Shown: positions 42,302 to 51,805 of the stretch, in pieces
Layout of the letters: every line of letters starts with the position of its first letter
Numbering within the stretch: the stretch's first letter is position 1
Assembly (NCBI GenBank): GCA_965221725.1
Contig: OZ244909.1
Location: 1,426,001-1,490,000 of the forward strand
Length of the DNA: 64,000 bases
Reading direction: 5' to 3'
From: HK1 sp965221725
GTDB taxonomy: Bacteria; Pseudomonadota; Gammaproteobacteria; HK1
Notes under the pieces: generated by a model
What the model saw: only the letters and a program-made list of their open reading frames with translations
Told to the model about the DNA's origin: nothing
The model's database searches: none
Program-made: the position numbers and the translations under genes

Positions 42302-44125
42302 ATGTGCGGAATCATCGGATACATCGGCAACCGGAGCGCCGCCCCGATCCTGATGTCAGGCCTCAAGCGGCTGGAGTACCGCGGCTACGACTCCGCCGGC
42401 ATCGCCCTCGTCTCCGGCGACGCGGTGCGCGTACACAAGGCGGCCGGCAAGCTCACCCGGCTGGAGGCGGTGCTGCCGAAGCGGCCGGGCGGCAAGCTGG
42501 GCATCGGCCACACGCGATGGGCGACCCACGGCGCACCCACCGACACCAACGCCCATCCACACCTGAGCCCGGACGGCAGAATCGCGGTGGTCCACAACGG
42601 CATCGTGGAGAACGCCCCCGCGCTCCGCGCGCGTCTGCGGACCGAAGGGATCGAATTCGCCTCCGATACCGACACCGAGATCATCGTCCACCTCATCGCG
42701 CGTTCGCAGGGACAGCCGCTGGAGCAGCGGGTGTGCGAAGCGCTCGCGCACGTGCGCGGCACCTACGGAATCGCGGTGGTCGACTCCTCGCACCCGGACC
42801 GCATCGTCATCGCGCGCAAGGGCTCACCGGTCATCATCGGCATCGGCGACCGCGAGATGTTCGTCGCCTCCGACATCGCGGCGCTCGTGCGCCACACCCG
42901 CCAGGTCGTGCATCTGGAGGACGGCGAGGTCGCGGTGGTCGACGCGCGGGGCTTCCGCACCATGACCATGGACGCCCGGCCGATCTCGAAATCCCCGGCC
43001 ACCGTCGAGTGGGAGGACGACGCCTACGAACGCGACGGCCACGCGCACTACATGTACAAGGAAATCCTCGATCAGGGGGAGGCGATCGCGCGCACCCTGG
43101 GAGGCCGGGTCGACCACCGGTTCCATACCGCGCACCTCGGCGGCCTCAACCTCGATGCGAGCGAACTGCTTGAAGTGAAACGGGTCAAGCTCCTCGGTTG
43201 CGGCTCGGCCCACTACGCCGGGATCACCGGCGCGCACCTCATCGAATCGCTCGCCCGCATTCCGGCCTCGGCCGAACCGGCGGCGGAGTTCCGCTACCGC
43301 AACCCGGTCATCGAGCGCGACACCCTCTACGTCGCGGTCAGCCAGTCGGGCGAGACCATCGACACCCTGATGGCGGTGCAGGAGGTGCGCCGCTGCGGAG
43401 GCCGGGTGCTCGGCATCGTCAATGTGGTCGGCAGCAGCATCGCCCGCGAGGCCGATGGCGGCATCTACATGCACGCGGGCCCGGAGGTGGCGGTGGCGTC
43501 CACCAAGGCATATACGTGCAGTCTGGTCGCCCTGGCGCTGCTCGCGCTCCAGCTCGGCCGCTCGCGCGATCTCTCCCCCGAACGGGGCCGACAGTTCGTC
43601 GAGGCGATGGCGCGCCTGCCGGCGGACATCGCGGCCGCGCTCGCGACCGAAGCGCACGTCAAGGCAGTCGCGCGGCGCTACGCCCACTGCGCGAGCGCGT
43701 TCTACATCGGGCGCGGCCCCGCCTTCCCCATCGCGCTCGAAGGCGCACAGAAGCTCAAGGAGATCTCCTACATCCACGCCGAAGCCTATCCGGCGTCGGA
43801 ACTCAAGCACGGACCGCTCGCGCTCATCGAGCCCGGGGTCCCGACCGTGGTTGCGCTCCCGCACGATGCGTTGCTGGACAAGTCGATTTCGTCGATCGAG
43901 GAGGTGCGGGCGCGGTGCGGGTCGGTAATCGCGGTCACCCACCCGGGCGATGCGCGCATCGCGGAACGGGCGGATGCGGTCATCGAGGTGCCGCGCACCG
44001 AGGACATGCTCAACCCGGTGGTGATGGCGGTCCCGCTCCAGCTCTTCGCCTACCACTGCGCGCTCGCGCTCGGGCGCCACATCGACCAACCGCGCAACCT
44101 CGCCAAGAGCGTGACGGTGGAGTAG
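42302..44125 (+). CDS. glmS: glutamine--fructose-6-phosphate aminotransferase (isomerizing)
   Basis: GlmS makes glucosamine-6-phosphate, the first step to UDP-GlcNAc for peptidoglycan and lipopolysaccharide. The 607-residue protein starts MCGIIGYIGNRSA, with the nucleophile Cys next to the initiator Met, and has the glutaminase motifs GHTRWATHGAPT and HNGIVEN. Two SIS sugar-phosphate domains follow (GCGSAHYAGITG, SQSGETIDTLMA, ASTKAYTC, ELKHGPLALIE) and the C-terminal LAKSVTVE. ATG 42302 follows GGAGATCGGCTCC. No glmU is adjacent. Element A copy 5 begins 64 bases after the stop. Confidence 0.97.
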   Translation: MCGIIGYIGNRSAAPILMSGLKRLEYRGYDSAGIALVSGDAVRVHKAAGKLTRLEAVLPKRPGGKLGIGHTRWATHGAPTDTNAHPHLSPDGRIAVVHNGIVENAPALRARLRTEGIEFASDTDTEIIVHLIARSQGQPLEQRVCEALAHVRGTYGIAVVDSSHPDRIVIARKGSPVIIGIGDREMFVASDIAALVRHTRQVVHLEDGEVAVVDARGFRTMTMDARPISKSPATVEWEDDAYERDGHAHYMYKEILDQGEAIARTLGGRVDHRFHTAHLGGLNLDASELLEVKRVKLLGCGSAHYAGITGAHLIESLARIPASAEPAAEFRYRNPVIERDTLYVAVSQSGETIDTLMAVQEVRRCGGRVLGIVNVVGSSIAREADGGIYMHAGPEVAVASTKAYTCSLVALALLALQLGRSRDLSPERGRQFVEAMARLPADIAAALATEAHVKAVARRYAHCASAFYIGRGPAFPIALEGAQKLKEISYIHAEAYPASELKHGPLALIEPGVPTVVALPHDALLDKSISSIEEVRARCGSVIAVTHPGDARIAERADAVIEVPRTEDMLNPVVMAVPLQLFAYHCALALGRHIDQPRNLAKSVTVE

Positions 44126-44188
44126 AACTGCACGATGGTGCCGACAGCACGTCCGGGCGGCCTCGCCTGCGAAACCGCGCTCGGCAGC

Positions 44189-44443
44189 GCCCGGAAATTT
44201 CACCGAGCCGCGAAGCGAGGGAGCGGAGATGGTCAGGCCCCGACTTGCCTCGCAAACCTTGTATGGTTTCGCAAAGCGAACGCGAGTCAGGGTGCGCAGG
44301 CACACTTGAGGTACGGAACGAGCTTGCGAAGCAAGCGGCATCGAGCACCCCAAGCCGCACCCAAGTCATCCCTATGCTGTGTTCAACGCAGCGAAAACAG
44401 TCAGATCCGGGCCCGCAGCCGGGAAGTGGTGAAATTTCCGGGC
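44189..44443 (+). repeat. element family A, copy 5 (255 bp, longest)
   Basis: Starts GCCCGGAAATTTCACCGAG and ends GTGGTGAAATTTCCGGGC, ends that pair over 16 bases. It carries GCGAAGCGAGGGAGCGGAGA, TTTCGCAAAGCGAACGCGAG, GTTCAACGCAGCGAAAACAG and TCAGATCCGGGCCCGCAGCC. Compared with copy 4 it has about 60 extra bases, including a GCTTGCGAAGCAAGC hairpin. It fills the 356-base gap between glmS and the SDR gene. Confidence 0.88.
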
Positions 44444-44481
44444 TGTATCGCCCGGCTTCGACCCGACCGGAGATCCGAAAG

Positions 44482-45405
44482 ATGAAACGACCGACTGGCA
44501 GGTTCTTGCTGGACACGTTCCTTGCCCGCAAGACGATGGACAGGGTTCCGAACCGGGATCTGAAGGGCACGACGGTCGTGTTCACCGGAGGCACGGACGG
44601 CTTGGGGCGCGTCGCGGTCGACCGCTTTGCCGAAATGGGCGCGGGGATCTGCCTGTTCGGGCGCAACCTGCCGAAGACCCGGCGCGTGCTGGATGACCTC
44701 ACCGCCGCGGGGCACCGGGGGCCGTTCTCCATCGTGGAATGCGATATGGGCTCGCTTGACCAGGTGCGCGGCGCGGCCGAACAGGTCCTGGCGCAGCACG
44801 AGCGGATCAACTACCTCATCAACTGCGCCGGCGCCAACACGCCCGAGCGCCGGCTCTCTGCCGATGGATACGAGATGAATTTCGCGGTGAACTATCTCGG
44901 ACCCTTCCTCCTGACCGAGCTGCTGCTGGAGCGGGTCCGGGCGACGCCATCCGCCCGCATCATCAATCTTGCTTCCGCGACCCAGGAGGTGGCCAGACTG
45001 AACTTCGACGATCTTCAGCTCGAGGCCGGATGGTCGTTGCTGCAATCCTACGCCCGGGCAAAGCTCTGCATGATCATGCACGGGCGCGACGTGGCGAGGC
45101 GGCTGGAGGGCAGCGGGGTCTCGATCAATTGCCTGAACCCCGGTTATATCCGCACCAACCTCTCGCGCGGTACCAAGGGGTTCGAGCGCCTCTTCGCGAC
45201 GCTGTTCGGCGGTCTGGCCGCCCCGGCCTGGGTGGGCGGCGAACGCATCATCGCGGCGGCGCTCGACCAGGACTATGCGGGAGTCTCCGGCAAATTCATC
45301 TACGAGGACATGCTGCTGGACCCGAACCCGCTGGCCCTGGACGACGCAAAGGTCGCCCGATTGATGGACATCAGCCGCCGAATGGCGGGGCTGGCGGACA
45401 CCTAA
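44482..45405 (+). CDS. short-chain dehydrogenase/reductase (retinol dehydrogenase/WWOX-like)
   Basis: NAD(P)-dependent oxidoreductase of unknown substrate. The 307-residue protein has the cofactor motif TGGTDGLG at residues 35-42, NCAGAN near 114, the catalytic Ser165 in NLASAT and Tyr190-xxx-Lys194 in SYARAK. The long form with an extra N-terminal helix (FLLDTFLARKTMDRVPNRDL) and C-terminal YEDMLLDPNP resembles the classical SDRs acting on hydrophobic alcohols. ATG 44482 follows CGGAGATCCGAAAG. It stands alone between element copy 5 and a convergent gene. Confidence 0.85.
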   Translation: MKRPTGRFLLDTFLARKTMDRVPNRDLKGTTVVFTGGTDGLGRVAVDRFAEMGAGICLFGRNLPKTRRVLDDLTAAGHRGPFSIVECDMGSLDQVRGAAEQVLAQHERINYLINCAGANTPERRLSADGYEMNFAVNYLGPFLLTELLLERVRATPSARIINLASATQEVARLNFDDLQLEAGWSLLQSYARAKLCMIMHGRDVARRLEGSGVSINCLNPGYIRTNLSRGTKGFERLFATLFGGLAAPAWVGGERIIAAALDQDYAGVSGKFIYEDMLLDPNPLALDDAKVARLMDISRRMAGLADT

Positions 45406-45518
45406 GCCGGTCCGGGGATTGTCTCCACAAGCGAGTCACGGCGCCCACTATCAAGGCCGACCGACGACGGCACGCGGGGCCCCCGTCGCCCACCGGACCC
45501 TTTGCGGTGTTTTTCTCG

Positions 45519-47195
45519 TCACCCCCGGCGCACCAGAGGTGTCCCTGCAGGCGGCGCCCGCCTTGAGCGGCGCGCCCTGACTTCGAGCAAGTTCCGCGCC
45601 TCGCGCCCGCAGGCCACGGCGACCAGATGGACGGATTGCCCGCGATATCTGTCGGCATAGCCCCGCTCCCGCATCTGGTTGAATGCCGCCTCGAGCGCTG
45701 CCTCCGCGCCACCCGCGCTCTCCGCCATCTTGAACTCGATCACGAACACCTCGTCCCCCAGCGGCACCACCATGTCCGCGCGTCCATGGCTCGAGGCCTC
45801 CTCCGAACGCACCTCAACCCCAACGGCCCGGAAGCACATGTGCAGCAGGCTCGCATACCACGCCTCGTAGCGCGCAAGGTCCCCCGTCGCGTGCCACTGG
45901 TAGGGAATGCCCGACAGCCACGCCTTGAGACGGTCCGCAAACGCCCCGAATTCATGCGCCTCCAGATGCGCACGCAGGCTCCCGGCCTCCTCGAGGGGTA
46001 CCCGGTTCCTACCATCCAGATGGGCCAGCAAATGATCGTTCAGGCTGAGCCGCACCTCCAGGTTGGGATAGTCCAGGCGGTAGAAGGTCCTGTGCCCCTC
46101 CCGGCGCTCCTCCGTGATGGTCAGATAGCCGGTCTGGAACAGCAGCGCCTCGACGCCGATGTCGTCCACGTCGAACCGCGAGATCAGCGACATCTCGGCC
46201 AGCCGGCCCTCCAGTTCCATCGGCCCCACCGACTTCTCCTTCAGCGTCTCGAACAGGAAACGCGGCGATCCGGTCTCGAACCAGTAGGGACGGAACTCCC
46301 GGCTGTCCAGCAGCAGCAGCACGTCGTAGGGGTTGTAGAGCCGCGTCTCCCCGCGCCAGTGATAGCCGTTGTACCAGGTGCGGATCTCGTCCCGGTCCAG
46401 GCCGTCAAGCTCCGGGGCGAACACCTCGTCGATATCGTCGTCCGTATAGCCGCAGATCGTGGCATAGCGCGGATCGAGGCTGATGTCCTTCAGATTGTTG
46501 AGCCCCGAGAACAGGCTGACTTTCGAGAACATGCTGATGCCGGTGACGAGGACGAAACGGACGTGCTCGGCACTGTCCTTGACGATGCCGTAGAAGCCCC
46601 GAAGATAGTCGCGGTTGGCGGCCGCCAGCGCCGGGTCGCCCAGCACGTCGAGGATCGGCTTGTCGTACTCGTCGACAAGGATCACGACCCGTTGACCGGT
46701 GGAGTGATGGAGACGGCCCAGGAGGTTGCGCAGGCGTCTCGGGCCGGTATCGGATGTCGGAGCCGGAGCGAGGCCGTGTTCGCGCTCGGCACCCTCCAGT
46801 TGTTCGATGATGTCCCCCTCGATATCCGCCGGCGCACTGTAACTTCCGCCAAAGCTCAGGCGCAGGACGGGATGGGTGACCGACCAGTCCCAGTGCCGAT
46901 GGATGTCCAGCCCCTGGAACAGTTCCTCCCGTCCCTCGAACAGCGCCTTGATCGTGTCCACCAGCAAGCTCTTGCCGAACCGGCGCGGCCGGGACAAGAA
47001 CCAATGGTCGCCCTGCTCGATCAGTTCCCGGATCAGCGGGGTCTTGTCGACGTAGTAGCTGTCGGTCTCCCGCAGCCTTGCGAAGTCCTGAATGCCGATG
47101 GGCAGGCGTTTGCGGGTCACGGGTCGCTCCGGTGGCGGCAAGGGGCCGTGCACGCCGTGAGCATACCCGGCGCGCCCGGCCGTGACGTCAGGCAT
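45519..47195 (-). CDS. AAA-ATPase-like protein with C-terminal PD-(D/E)XK nuclease domain
   Basis: A 558-residue two-domain protein. The N-terminal AAA-ATPase_like domain (about 30-240) has Walker A SRPRRFGKSLLVD (68-80) and Walker B VVILVDEYDKP (170-180). The C-terminal PD-(D/E)XK_9 (DUF1703) domain keeps the acidic site GRADMVV and FVIEFKM (near 470-490), so the nuclease could be active. Such proteins occur in many copies in some anaerobes and gut bacteria and are rarer in gammaproteobacteria; function unproven, possibly in mobile-element or phage conflict. ATG 47195 with GGAG upstream is preferred over longer frames. It is divergent from the MFS gene. Confidence 0.85.
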   Translation of the reverse strand: MPDVTAGRAGYAHGVHGPLPPPERPVTRKRLPIGIQDFARLRETDSYYVDKTPLIRELIEQGDHWFLSRPRRFGKSLLVDTIKALFEGREELFQGLDIHRHWDWSVTHPVLRLSFGGSYSAPADIEGDIIEQLEGAEREHGLAPAPTSDTGPRRLRNLLGRLHHSTGQRVVILVDEYDKPILDVLGDPALAAANRDYLRGFYGIVKDSAEHVRFVLVTGISMFSKVSLFSGLNNLKDISLDPRYATICGYTDDDIDEVFAPELDGLDRDEIRTWYNGYHWRGETRLYNPYDVLLLLDSREFRPYWFETGSPRFLFETLKEKSVGPMELEGRLAEMSLISRFDVDDIGVEALLFQTGYLTITEERREGHRTFYRLDYPNLEVRLSLNDHLLAHLDGRNRVPLEEAGSLRAHLEAHEFGAFADRLKAWLSGIPYQWHATGDLARYEAWYASLLHMCFRAVGVEVRSEEASSHGRADMVVPLGDEVFVIEFKMAESAGGAEAALEAAFNQMRERGYADRYRGQSVHLVAVACGREARNLLEVRARRSRRAPPAGTPLVRRG

Positions 47196-47396
47196 CCGCT
47201 TTCTCCGGGGTATGCCGATGCGATGCGATGTTTTCGGTTTCGCGTGGGCATCATTACGTCTCCGTCGGCAACGGGGCAGTTCCTTGAACATCCCCTCATT
47301 TTGGTGATCAACGGAGCACCTGGACACCTTCGTCGCAACGTGATTCAGTGCCGGCTCGCCGGGACGACCTCGACGCCGGATCAAGACGATACGCCG

Positions 47397-48620
47397 ATGT
47401 CACGCGAACGCCTCAACTTCCTCTTTCTCAATGTCGGGCACTTTCTCGACCACCTCTTCATGCTGATCTTTGCGACGGTGGCGGCGCTGCGGCTCGCCGA
47501 GGAATGGGGCATGAGCTACGCGGCGCTGATTCCGTACGCCACGCCGGGGTTCGTCGCGTTCGGGATCTGCGCGATTCCGGCGGGGTGGATCGCGGACAAG
47601 TGGAGCCGCGAAGGCATGATGATCATCTTCTTCATCGGTATCGGGGCGAGTTCGATCGCAACCGCGCTGGCCGATTCTCCGGTCGAGATCGCGGCCGGAC
47701 TGTTCGCGATCGGCGCGTTCGCCGCCATCTACCACCCGGTCGGGCTCGCGATGGTGGTGCACGGGCGGACGAAGACCGGCATTCCGCTCGCCGTCAACGG
47801 AGTGTTCGGCAACCTGGGGGTCGCGGCCGCCGCGCTGCTGACGGGCTGGCTGATCGACACCGGAAGCTGGCGCAACGCGTTCGTGCTTCCCGGTATCGTC
47901 TCCATCGGTCTCGGCGTCGCCTACGCGGCCTTCGTATGGTCCGACCGAGCGGCCCGCGCAGCCCGAGCCGCCGCCCGCGCGGGCGGGGCCGCCGCGAAGA
48001 AGACCGCGGCCGGCGCCTCGACCATCGATCGAACGACGTTCGTGCGCGTGCTCTCCATCATCGTGTTCACCACCGCGGTCGGCGGCCTCATTTTCCAGAG
48101 CACGACGTTCGCACTCCCGAAGATGCTCGACGAGCGGCTCACGGACATCGCCGGCTCCGCCACCGCGGTCGGTGGCTACGCGTTTGTGGTGTTCACGATC
48201 GCGGCGTTTGCCCAGCTCGTGGTCGGGTACCTTGTCGACCACCACTCCGTGCGCACCGTGTTCGCATTCGTGGCGGGGTTGCAGGCGGTGTTCTTCGCGA
48301 TCATGTATCAGCTCACCGGAATCGCCGCCCTGGTGGTCTCCGTCGCGTTCATGCTCGTGGTGTTCGGGCAGATCCCCATCAACGACGTACTCGTCGGGCG
48401 GATCACGCGGAGCGAATGGCGCAGCCGTGTCTACTCCATCCGCTACATCGTGACCTTCTCGGTGATGGCGTCCACCCTGCCGCTCATCGCCGGCATCCAT
48501 GCCACCTGGGGATTCAGCGTGCTGTTCGTGGTGATGGCGGTGGCGGCGAGCGGGATCTTCGCCGCGGTGCTCATGCTTCCGCGCACCGGGGCGATCATCG
48601 GACAGCCGGCGCCGGCGTAA
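47397..48620 (+). CDS. major facilitator superfamily transporter
   Basis: A 407-residue inner-membrane carrier with about 11-12 hydrophobic segments, e.g. MLIFATVAALRLA and TPGFVAFGICAIPAGWIAD, and an MFS-type charged loop AGWIADKWSREGMM between helices 2 and 3. A central cytoplasmic linker rich in Arg/Ala (AARAARAAARAGGAAAKKT) separates the two halves. The overall pattern, with FLNVGHFLDHLFML at the start, recalls the fosmidomycin-resistance (Fsr) branch; substrate unknown. It has its own upstream region shared with the divergent ATPase/nuclease gene and ends before a strong hairpin. Confidence 0.85.
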   Translation: MSRERLNFLFLNVGHFLDHLFMLIFATVAALRLAEEWGMSYAALIPYATPGFVAFGICAIPAGWIADKWSREGMMIIFFIGIGASSIATALADSPVEIAAGLFAIGAFAAIYHPVGLAMVVHGRTKTGIPLAVNGVFGNLGVAAAALLTGWLIDTGSWRNAFVLPGIVSIGLGVAYAAFVWSDRAARAARAAARAGGAAAKKTAAGASTIDRTTFVRVLSIIVFTTAVGGLIFQSTTFALPKMLDERLTDIAGSATAVGGYAFVVFTIAAFAQLVVGYLVDHHSVRTVFAFVAGLQAVFFAIMYQLTGIAALVVSVAFMLVVFGQIPINDVLVGRITRSEWRSRVYSIRYIVTFSVMASTLPLIAGIHATWGFSVLFVVMAVAASGIFAAVLMLPRTGAIIGQPAPA

Positions 48621-48785
48621 GGCCCCTGATCGACATCGGTTTTTCACCGCACGGACCCCAATCTCCTTCCAGGCCGGAGGTAGGGGGCAGGACGATTTCC
48701 GACCGGAGTTCCGAGCGGGCGCGCCCCGGCGCGGACCGCGGGGCGGAACGGCACCGCCGGAGTCCGCGGGCGCGTGCGAACTCTC

Positions 48786-48832
48786 GACCCGGAAATTTCA
48801 CCGATTCGCAAAGCGGTGAAATTTTCCGGGTC
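48786..48832. terminator. miniature family A hairpin, likely terminator after the MFS gene
   Basis: GACCCGGAAATTTCACCG and CGGTGAAATTTTCCGGGTC pair over 18 bases with one bulged T, around the loop ATTCGCAAAG. This is the two ends of element family A with the interior gone. It lies 165 bases after the MFS stop and 18 bases before the next start, so it may terminate or attenuate transcription. The segment 48621-48785 holds nothing recognisable. Confidence 0.6.
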
Positions 48833-48849
48833 AGGACGGAGGCGATTCC

Positions 48850-49857
48850 ATGACGGATGAACATCGGCTGCGGCTCGAGGAGCTGCACGCGCTTATCGTC
48901 GAGATCCTCGTCGCCCACAATACGGCCCGGGAGAATGCCGAGCGCGTGGCGACCGCGCTGGTCGCGGCCGAAGCCGATGGCCAGAAGGGGCATGGGGCAT
49001 CCCGCGTTCCCTCCTACGCCGCACAGGCACGGAGCGGCAAGGTCGACGGTCACGCCGTTCCGGAAGCGACCCGACTCGGCGACTCGGCCGCCGTCATCGA
49101 CGCGCGCGACGGGTTCGCCTACCCGGCCATCGAGCTTGCGCAGCGGACCCTTCTGGACGCTCTCGCCGCCGCACCGGTGGCGGCGGTATCCATTCGCAAC
49201 TCGCACCACTCGGGGGTCGTCGCCCACCACGTCGAGCCGATTGCGCGCGCCGGCGGCATCGCCATCAGTGTCTGCAACACACCCCAGGCCATCGCCCCCT
49301 GGGGCGGCAACCGGGGGCTGTTCGGCACCAACCCCATCGGCTTCGCCGCGCCTCGCGCGGGTCATCCGCCACTCGTCATCGACATGAGCCTGAGCAAGGT
49401 GGCGCGCGGCAAGATCAATGTGGCAGCCCAGGCGGGCGCGCCGATCCCTGCGGACTGGGCGTTCGATGCCGACGGCAATCCCACCACCGACGCGCAGGCG
49501 GCGATGGCCGGCACCATGGCGCCGATCGGCGACGCCAAGGGCGCCCAGCTCGCGCTGATGGTGGAGATCCTGGCTGCGGCGCTGTCGGCGTCATGCTTCG
49601 GTTTCGAGGCGAGTTCCTACTTCACCGCCGAAGGCCCGCCGCCGCGGGCCGGCCAGTTCCTGCTCGCCCTGGACCCCGGCCCGATCTCGCAGGGCCGGTT
49701 CGGAAACCGCCTGGAAGACCTCCTCGCCGCCATCGAGGCGCAACCCGGCACCCGTCTCCCCGGCCAGCGCCGGTATGCGCAGCGCGCGAAGGCCGAGCGC
49801 GAGGGCGTCGCGATCCCCCGGGGCCTGTACGAGCAATTGGCATCGCTGCGCGGCTGA
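48850..49857 (+). CDS. Ldh2-family NAD(P)-dependent oxidoreductase (malate/lactate/sulfolactate type)
   Basis: Family members reduce or oxidise 2-hydroxy acids or cyclic imines with NAD(P)H; they are unrelated to classical lactate dehydrogenase. The 335-residue protein has the family blocks ADGQKGHGASRVPSYA, RNSHHSGVVAHHVEPIA with the catalytic His, FGTNPIGFAAPR and IDMSLSKVARGKI. Substrate cannot be told from sequence: malate, ureidoglycolate, (R)-sulfolactate and delta1-piperideine-2-carboxylate enzymes all look alike. ATG 48850 is preceded by CGGAGGCGATTCC. It is convergent with the SMP-30 gene; both precede an importer. Confidence 0.87.
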   Translation: MTDEHRLRLEELHALIVEILVAHNTARENAERVATALVAAEADGQKGHGASRVPSYAAQARSGKVDGHAVPEATRLGDSAAVIDARDGFAYPAIELAQRTLLDALAAAPVAAVSIRNSHHSGVVAHHVEPIARAGGIAISVCNTPQAIAPWGGNRGLFGTNPIGFAAPRAGHPPLVIDMSLSKVARGKINVAAQAGAPIPADWAFDADGNPTTDAQAAMAGTMAPIGDAKGAQLALMVEILAAALSASCFGFEASSYFTAEGPPPRAGQFLLALDPGPISQGRFGNRLEDLLAAIEAQPGTRLPGQRRYAQRAKAEREGVAIPRGLYEQLASLRG

Positions 49858-49907
49858 CGACCGTCACGTTGCAGGCAGCGCCAGCGCGATCCGGCTCAGG
49901 GTTTCCG

Positions 49908-50807
49908 TCACGGGCGCTGGACGCCCTCGCGGTTGAGCGCGACACAGTAAACAGAGGTCGACGCGGTGATGAAAAGCCGATGCTTCGCGCGCCCGCCAAA
50001 GCACACATTCGAGACCAGCTCCGGCACGAGAATTTTCCCGAGCAACGCTCCGTGCGAACCGATGCAGTGCACGCCATCCGCGGCCGAGGTCCAGAGGTTG
50101 CCGTCGCTGTCGGGACGAAACCCGTCCGCAGCGCCGGGGCAGACAGCGTGGAAGACGTCGCCGCCGCTGACGCCACCGTTCTCCTTCACATCGAATACCC
50201 GGATGTGCGTCGGGTCGTCGCCGAACATCCGTCCGGTGTCGGCGACGTAGAGGCGTCGCTCATCGGGACTGAAGGCCAGACCATTCGGACCGTTGCAGTC
50301 GGTGATCACCGAATCGAGGCTCCCGGTCGCAGGGTCCGCCCGATACACATGGCACGGAAGCTCCTGATCCGATTTGAAACCTTCGTAGTTGGTGCTGATG
50401 CCATAGTGCGGATCGGTGAACCAGATGGTTCCGTCGGACTTCACTACCACATCGTTCGGCGAGTTGAGTCGCTTGCCCCGGTAGCTCTCGGCGATCACGG
50501 TGATCGAACCATCGTGCTCCGTCCGGGTGACACGCCGTCCGCCGTGCTCGCACGAGACCAGGCGACCTTCCCGATCCCGGGTGTGTCCGTTCGCATAGTT
50601 CGACGGCTCGCGGAAGACGGACACATCGGCGCCCGGGATCCAGCGCATGATTCGATCGTTGGGGATATCCGAGAAGAGCAGACAGCCCGCGTCGCCGAAC
50701 CAGACCGGACCCTCGGTCCAGTCGAACCCGGTGGCGATCTGTTTCACCGGAGCGTTCCCCAGAACGTAGGTACGGAATATCGGATCGAACGCCTCGAAGG
50801 ATGACAC
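49908..50807 (-). CDS. SMP-30/gluconolactonase family lactonase
   Basis: Six-bladed beta-propeller enzymes that hydrolyse sugar lactones with one divalent metal. The 299-residue protein has the metal-ligand Glu in WTEGPVWFGD, RLNSPNDVVVKSDGTIWFTDPHYG with the Asn ligand, and NGLAFSPDERRLYVADT with Asn and Asp residues of the site. The start is GTG at 50807, because GGGAG lies 4 bases upstream and the product has the family length; sequence further upstream in frame is non-conserved. It is divergent from the ABC importer, sharing a 233-base regulatory region that contains a GCCCGGAA/TTCCGGGC hairpin. Confidence 0.88.
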   Translation of the reverse strand: MSSFEAFDPIFRTYVLGNAPVKQIATGFDWTEGPVWFGDAGCLLFSDIPNDRIMRWIPGADVSVFREPSNYANGHTRDREGRLVSCEHGGRRVTRTEHDGSITVIAESYRGKRLNSPNDVVVKSDGTIWFTDPHYGISTNYEGFKSDQELPCHVYRADPATGSLDSVITDCNGPNGLAFSPDERRLYVADTGRMFGDDPTHIRVFDVKENGGVSGGDVFHAVCPGAADGFRPDSDGNLWTSAADGVHCIGSHGALLGKILVPELVSNVCFGGRAKHRLFITASTSVYCVALNREGVQRP

Positions 50808-50890
50808 GATCTCCCTCTCCTCATGGACGTCCTCTGGACGTGACGACAGCTCTCGTGGCGACCTTGTGGAATCAGGAAGCGGAGAGTTCC

Positions 50891-50908
50891 GCCCGGAAAA
50901 TTCCGGGC
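50891..50908. repeat. short GCCCGGAA-AA-TTCCGGGC palindrome
   Basis: An 8-bp stem of the same sequence as the ends of element family A, lying between the divergent SMP-30 and ABC-transporter genes. Probably a minimal remnant of the family. Confidence 0.5.
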
Positions 50909-51040
50909 TTCGAAGTGTCTGGTGGTTGCGGTTAGCATACAAGGCCCGCTCCGGAACCATCGAACAGGACGGACAGACCGCCGCCGCGTTCGAGTTTCAT
51001 CAGCGGACACATGCATGATCGCCCGAGGCGCCGCATCACG

Positions 51041-51805
51041 ATGATGACCGATGCCCGACCAGTCGTGACGATGCGCGGCATCTGCAAGCGCTTCGGCGGG
51101 GTGGCCGCGCTCACCGGTGTCGATCTGGATGCGTACGCCGGCGAGGTACTGGCCGTCGTCGGCGACAACGGCGCCGGGAAATCGACCCTGATCAAGATTC
51201 TGACCGGAGTCTACCGGCCGACCAGCGGCACCCTGGAGATGGACGGCCGTCCGTTCGAGATGAACAGCCACTCGGACGCCATCGCCCGGGGGATCGACGC
51301 GGTCTACCAGACCCTTGCCCTCGCCGACCATCTGGACGCGGCCGCGAATGTGTTCCTGGGGAACGAACTGACGCGCCGGGTCGCCGGTGTAACGCTGCTG
51401 GACAACCAGCGCATGCAATCCGAGGCGGAACGGGTTCTGTTCGAACGCATCGGGGTCCGCCTGCCCGACATGAGCGCCGCGGCCGAGAGCCTCTCGGGCG
51501 GTCAGCGTCAGGCCATCGCGATTGCGCGAGCCGTGTACCACACCGATCTCCGGGTGTTGGTGATGGACGAGCCGACCGCCGCGCTCGGCCCGCAGGAGAC
51601 CGAGCGCACCCTGAATCTGATCGCGACGCTGAAGGCTCAAGGTCTGGCGATCATTCTCATCTCGCACTCTCTCGACGATGTATTCGCGATCTCCGATCGA
51701 GTGCTGATCATGCGCCGCGGGCGAAGGGCCGGGGTCGTGAACACGGCCGAGAGCACCCGGCAGGAGGTGCTGGGCCTGATTGTGGGCGGCGCCGATGCCT
51801 GGTAA
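51041..51805 (+). CDS. sugar-type ABC transporter ATP-binding protein (single domain)
   Basis: Drives import through the permease encoded next. The 254-residue protein has Walker A GDNGAGKST at residues 41-49, signature LSGGQRQAIAIARA and Walker B VLVMDEPTAAL, followed by the His switch ISHSLDDVF. Sugar importers of the Rbs class normally have two fused ATPase domains (about 500 residues); this is the one-domain form known from FrcA-type systems, so it should act as a homodimer. ATG 51041 or 51044 are both possible. It overlaps the permease gene by 11 bases. Confidence 0.9.
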   Translation: MMTDARPVVTMRGICKRFGGVAALTGVDLDAYAGEVLAVVGDNGAGKSTLIKILTGVYRPTSGTLEMDGRPFEMNSHSDAIARGIDAVYQTLALADHLDAAANVFLGNELTRRVAGVTLLDNQRMQSEAERVLFERIGVRLPDMSAAAESLSGGQRQAIAIARAVYHTDLRVLVMDEPTAALGPQETERTLNLIATLKAQGLAIILISHSLDDVFAISDRVLIMRRGRRAGVVNTAESTRQEVLGLIVGGADAW

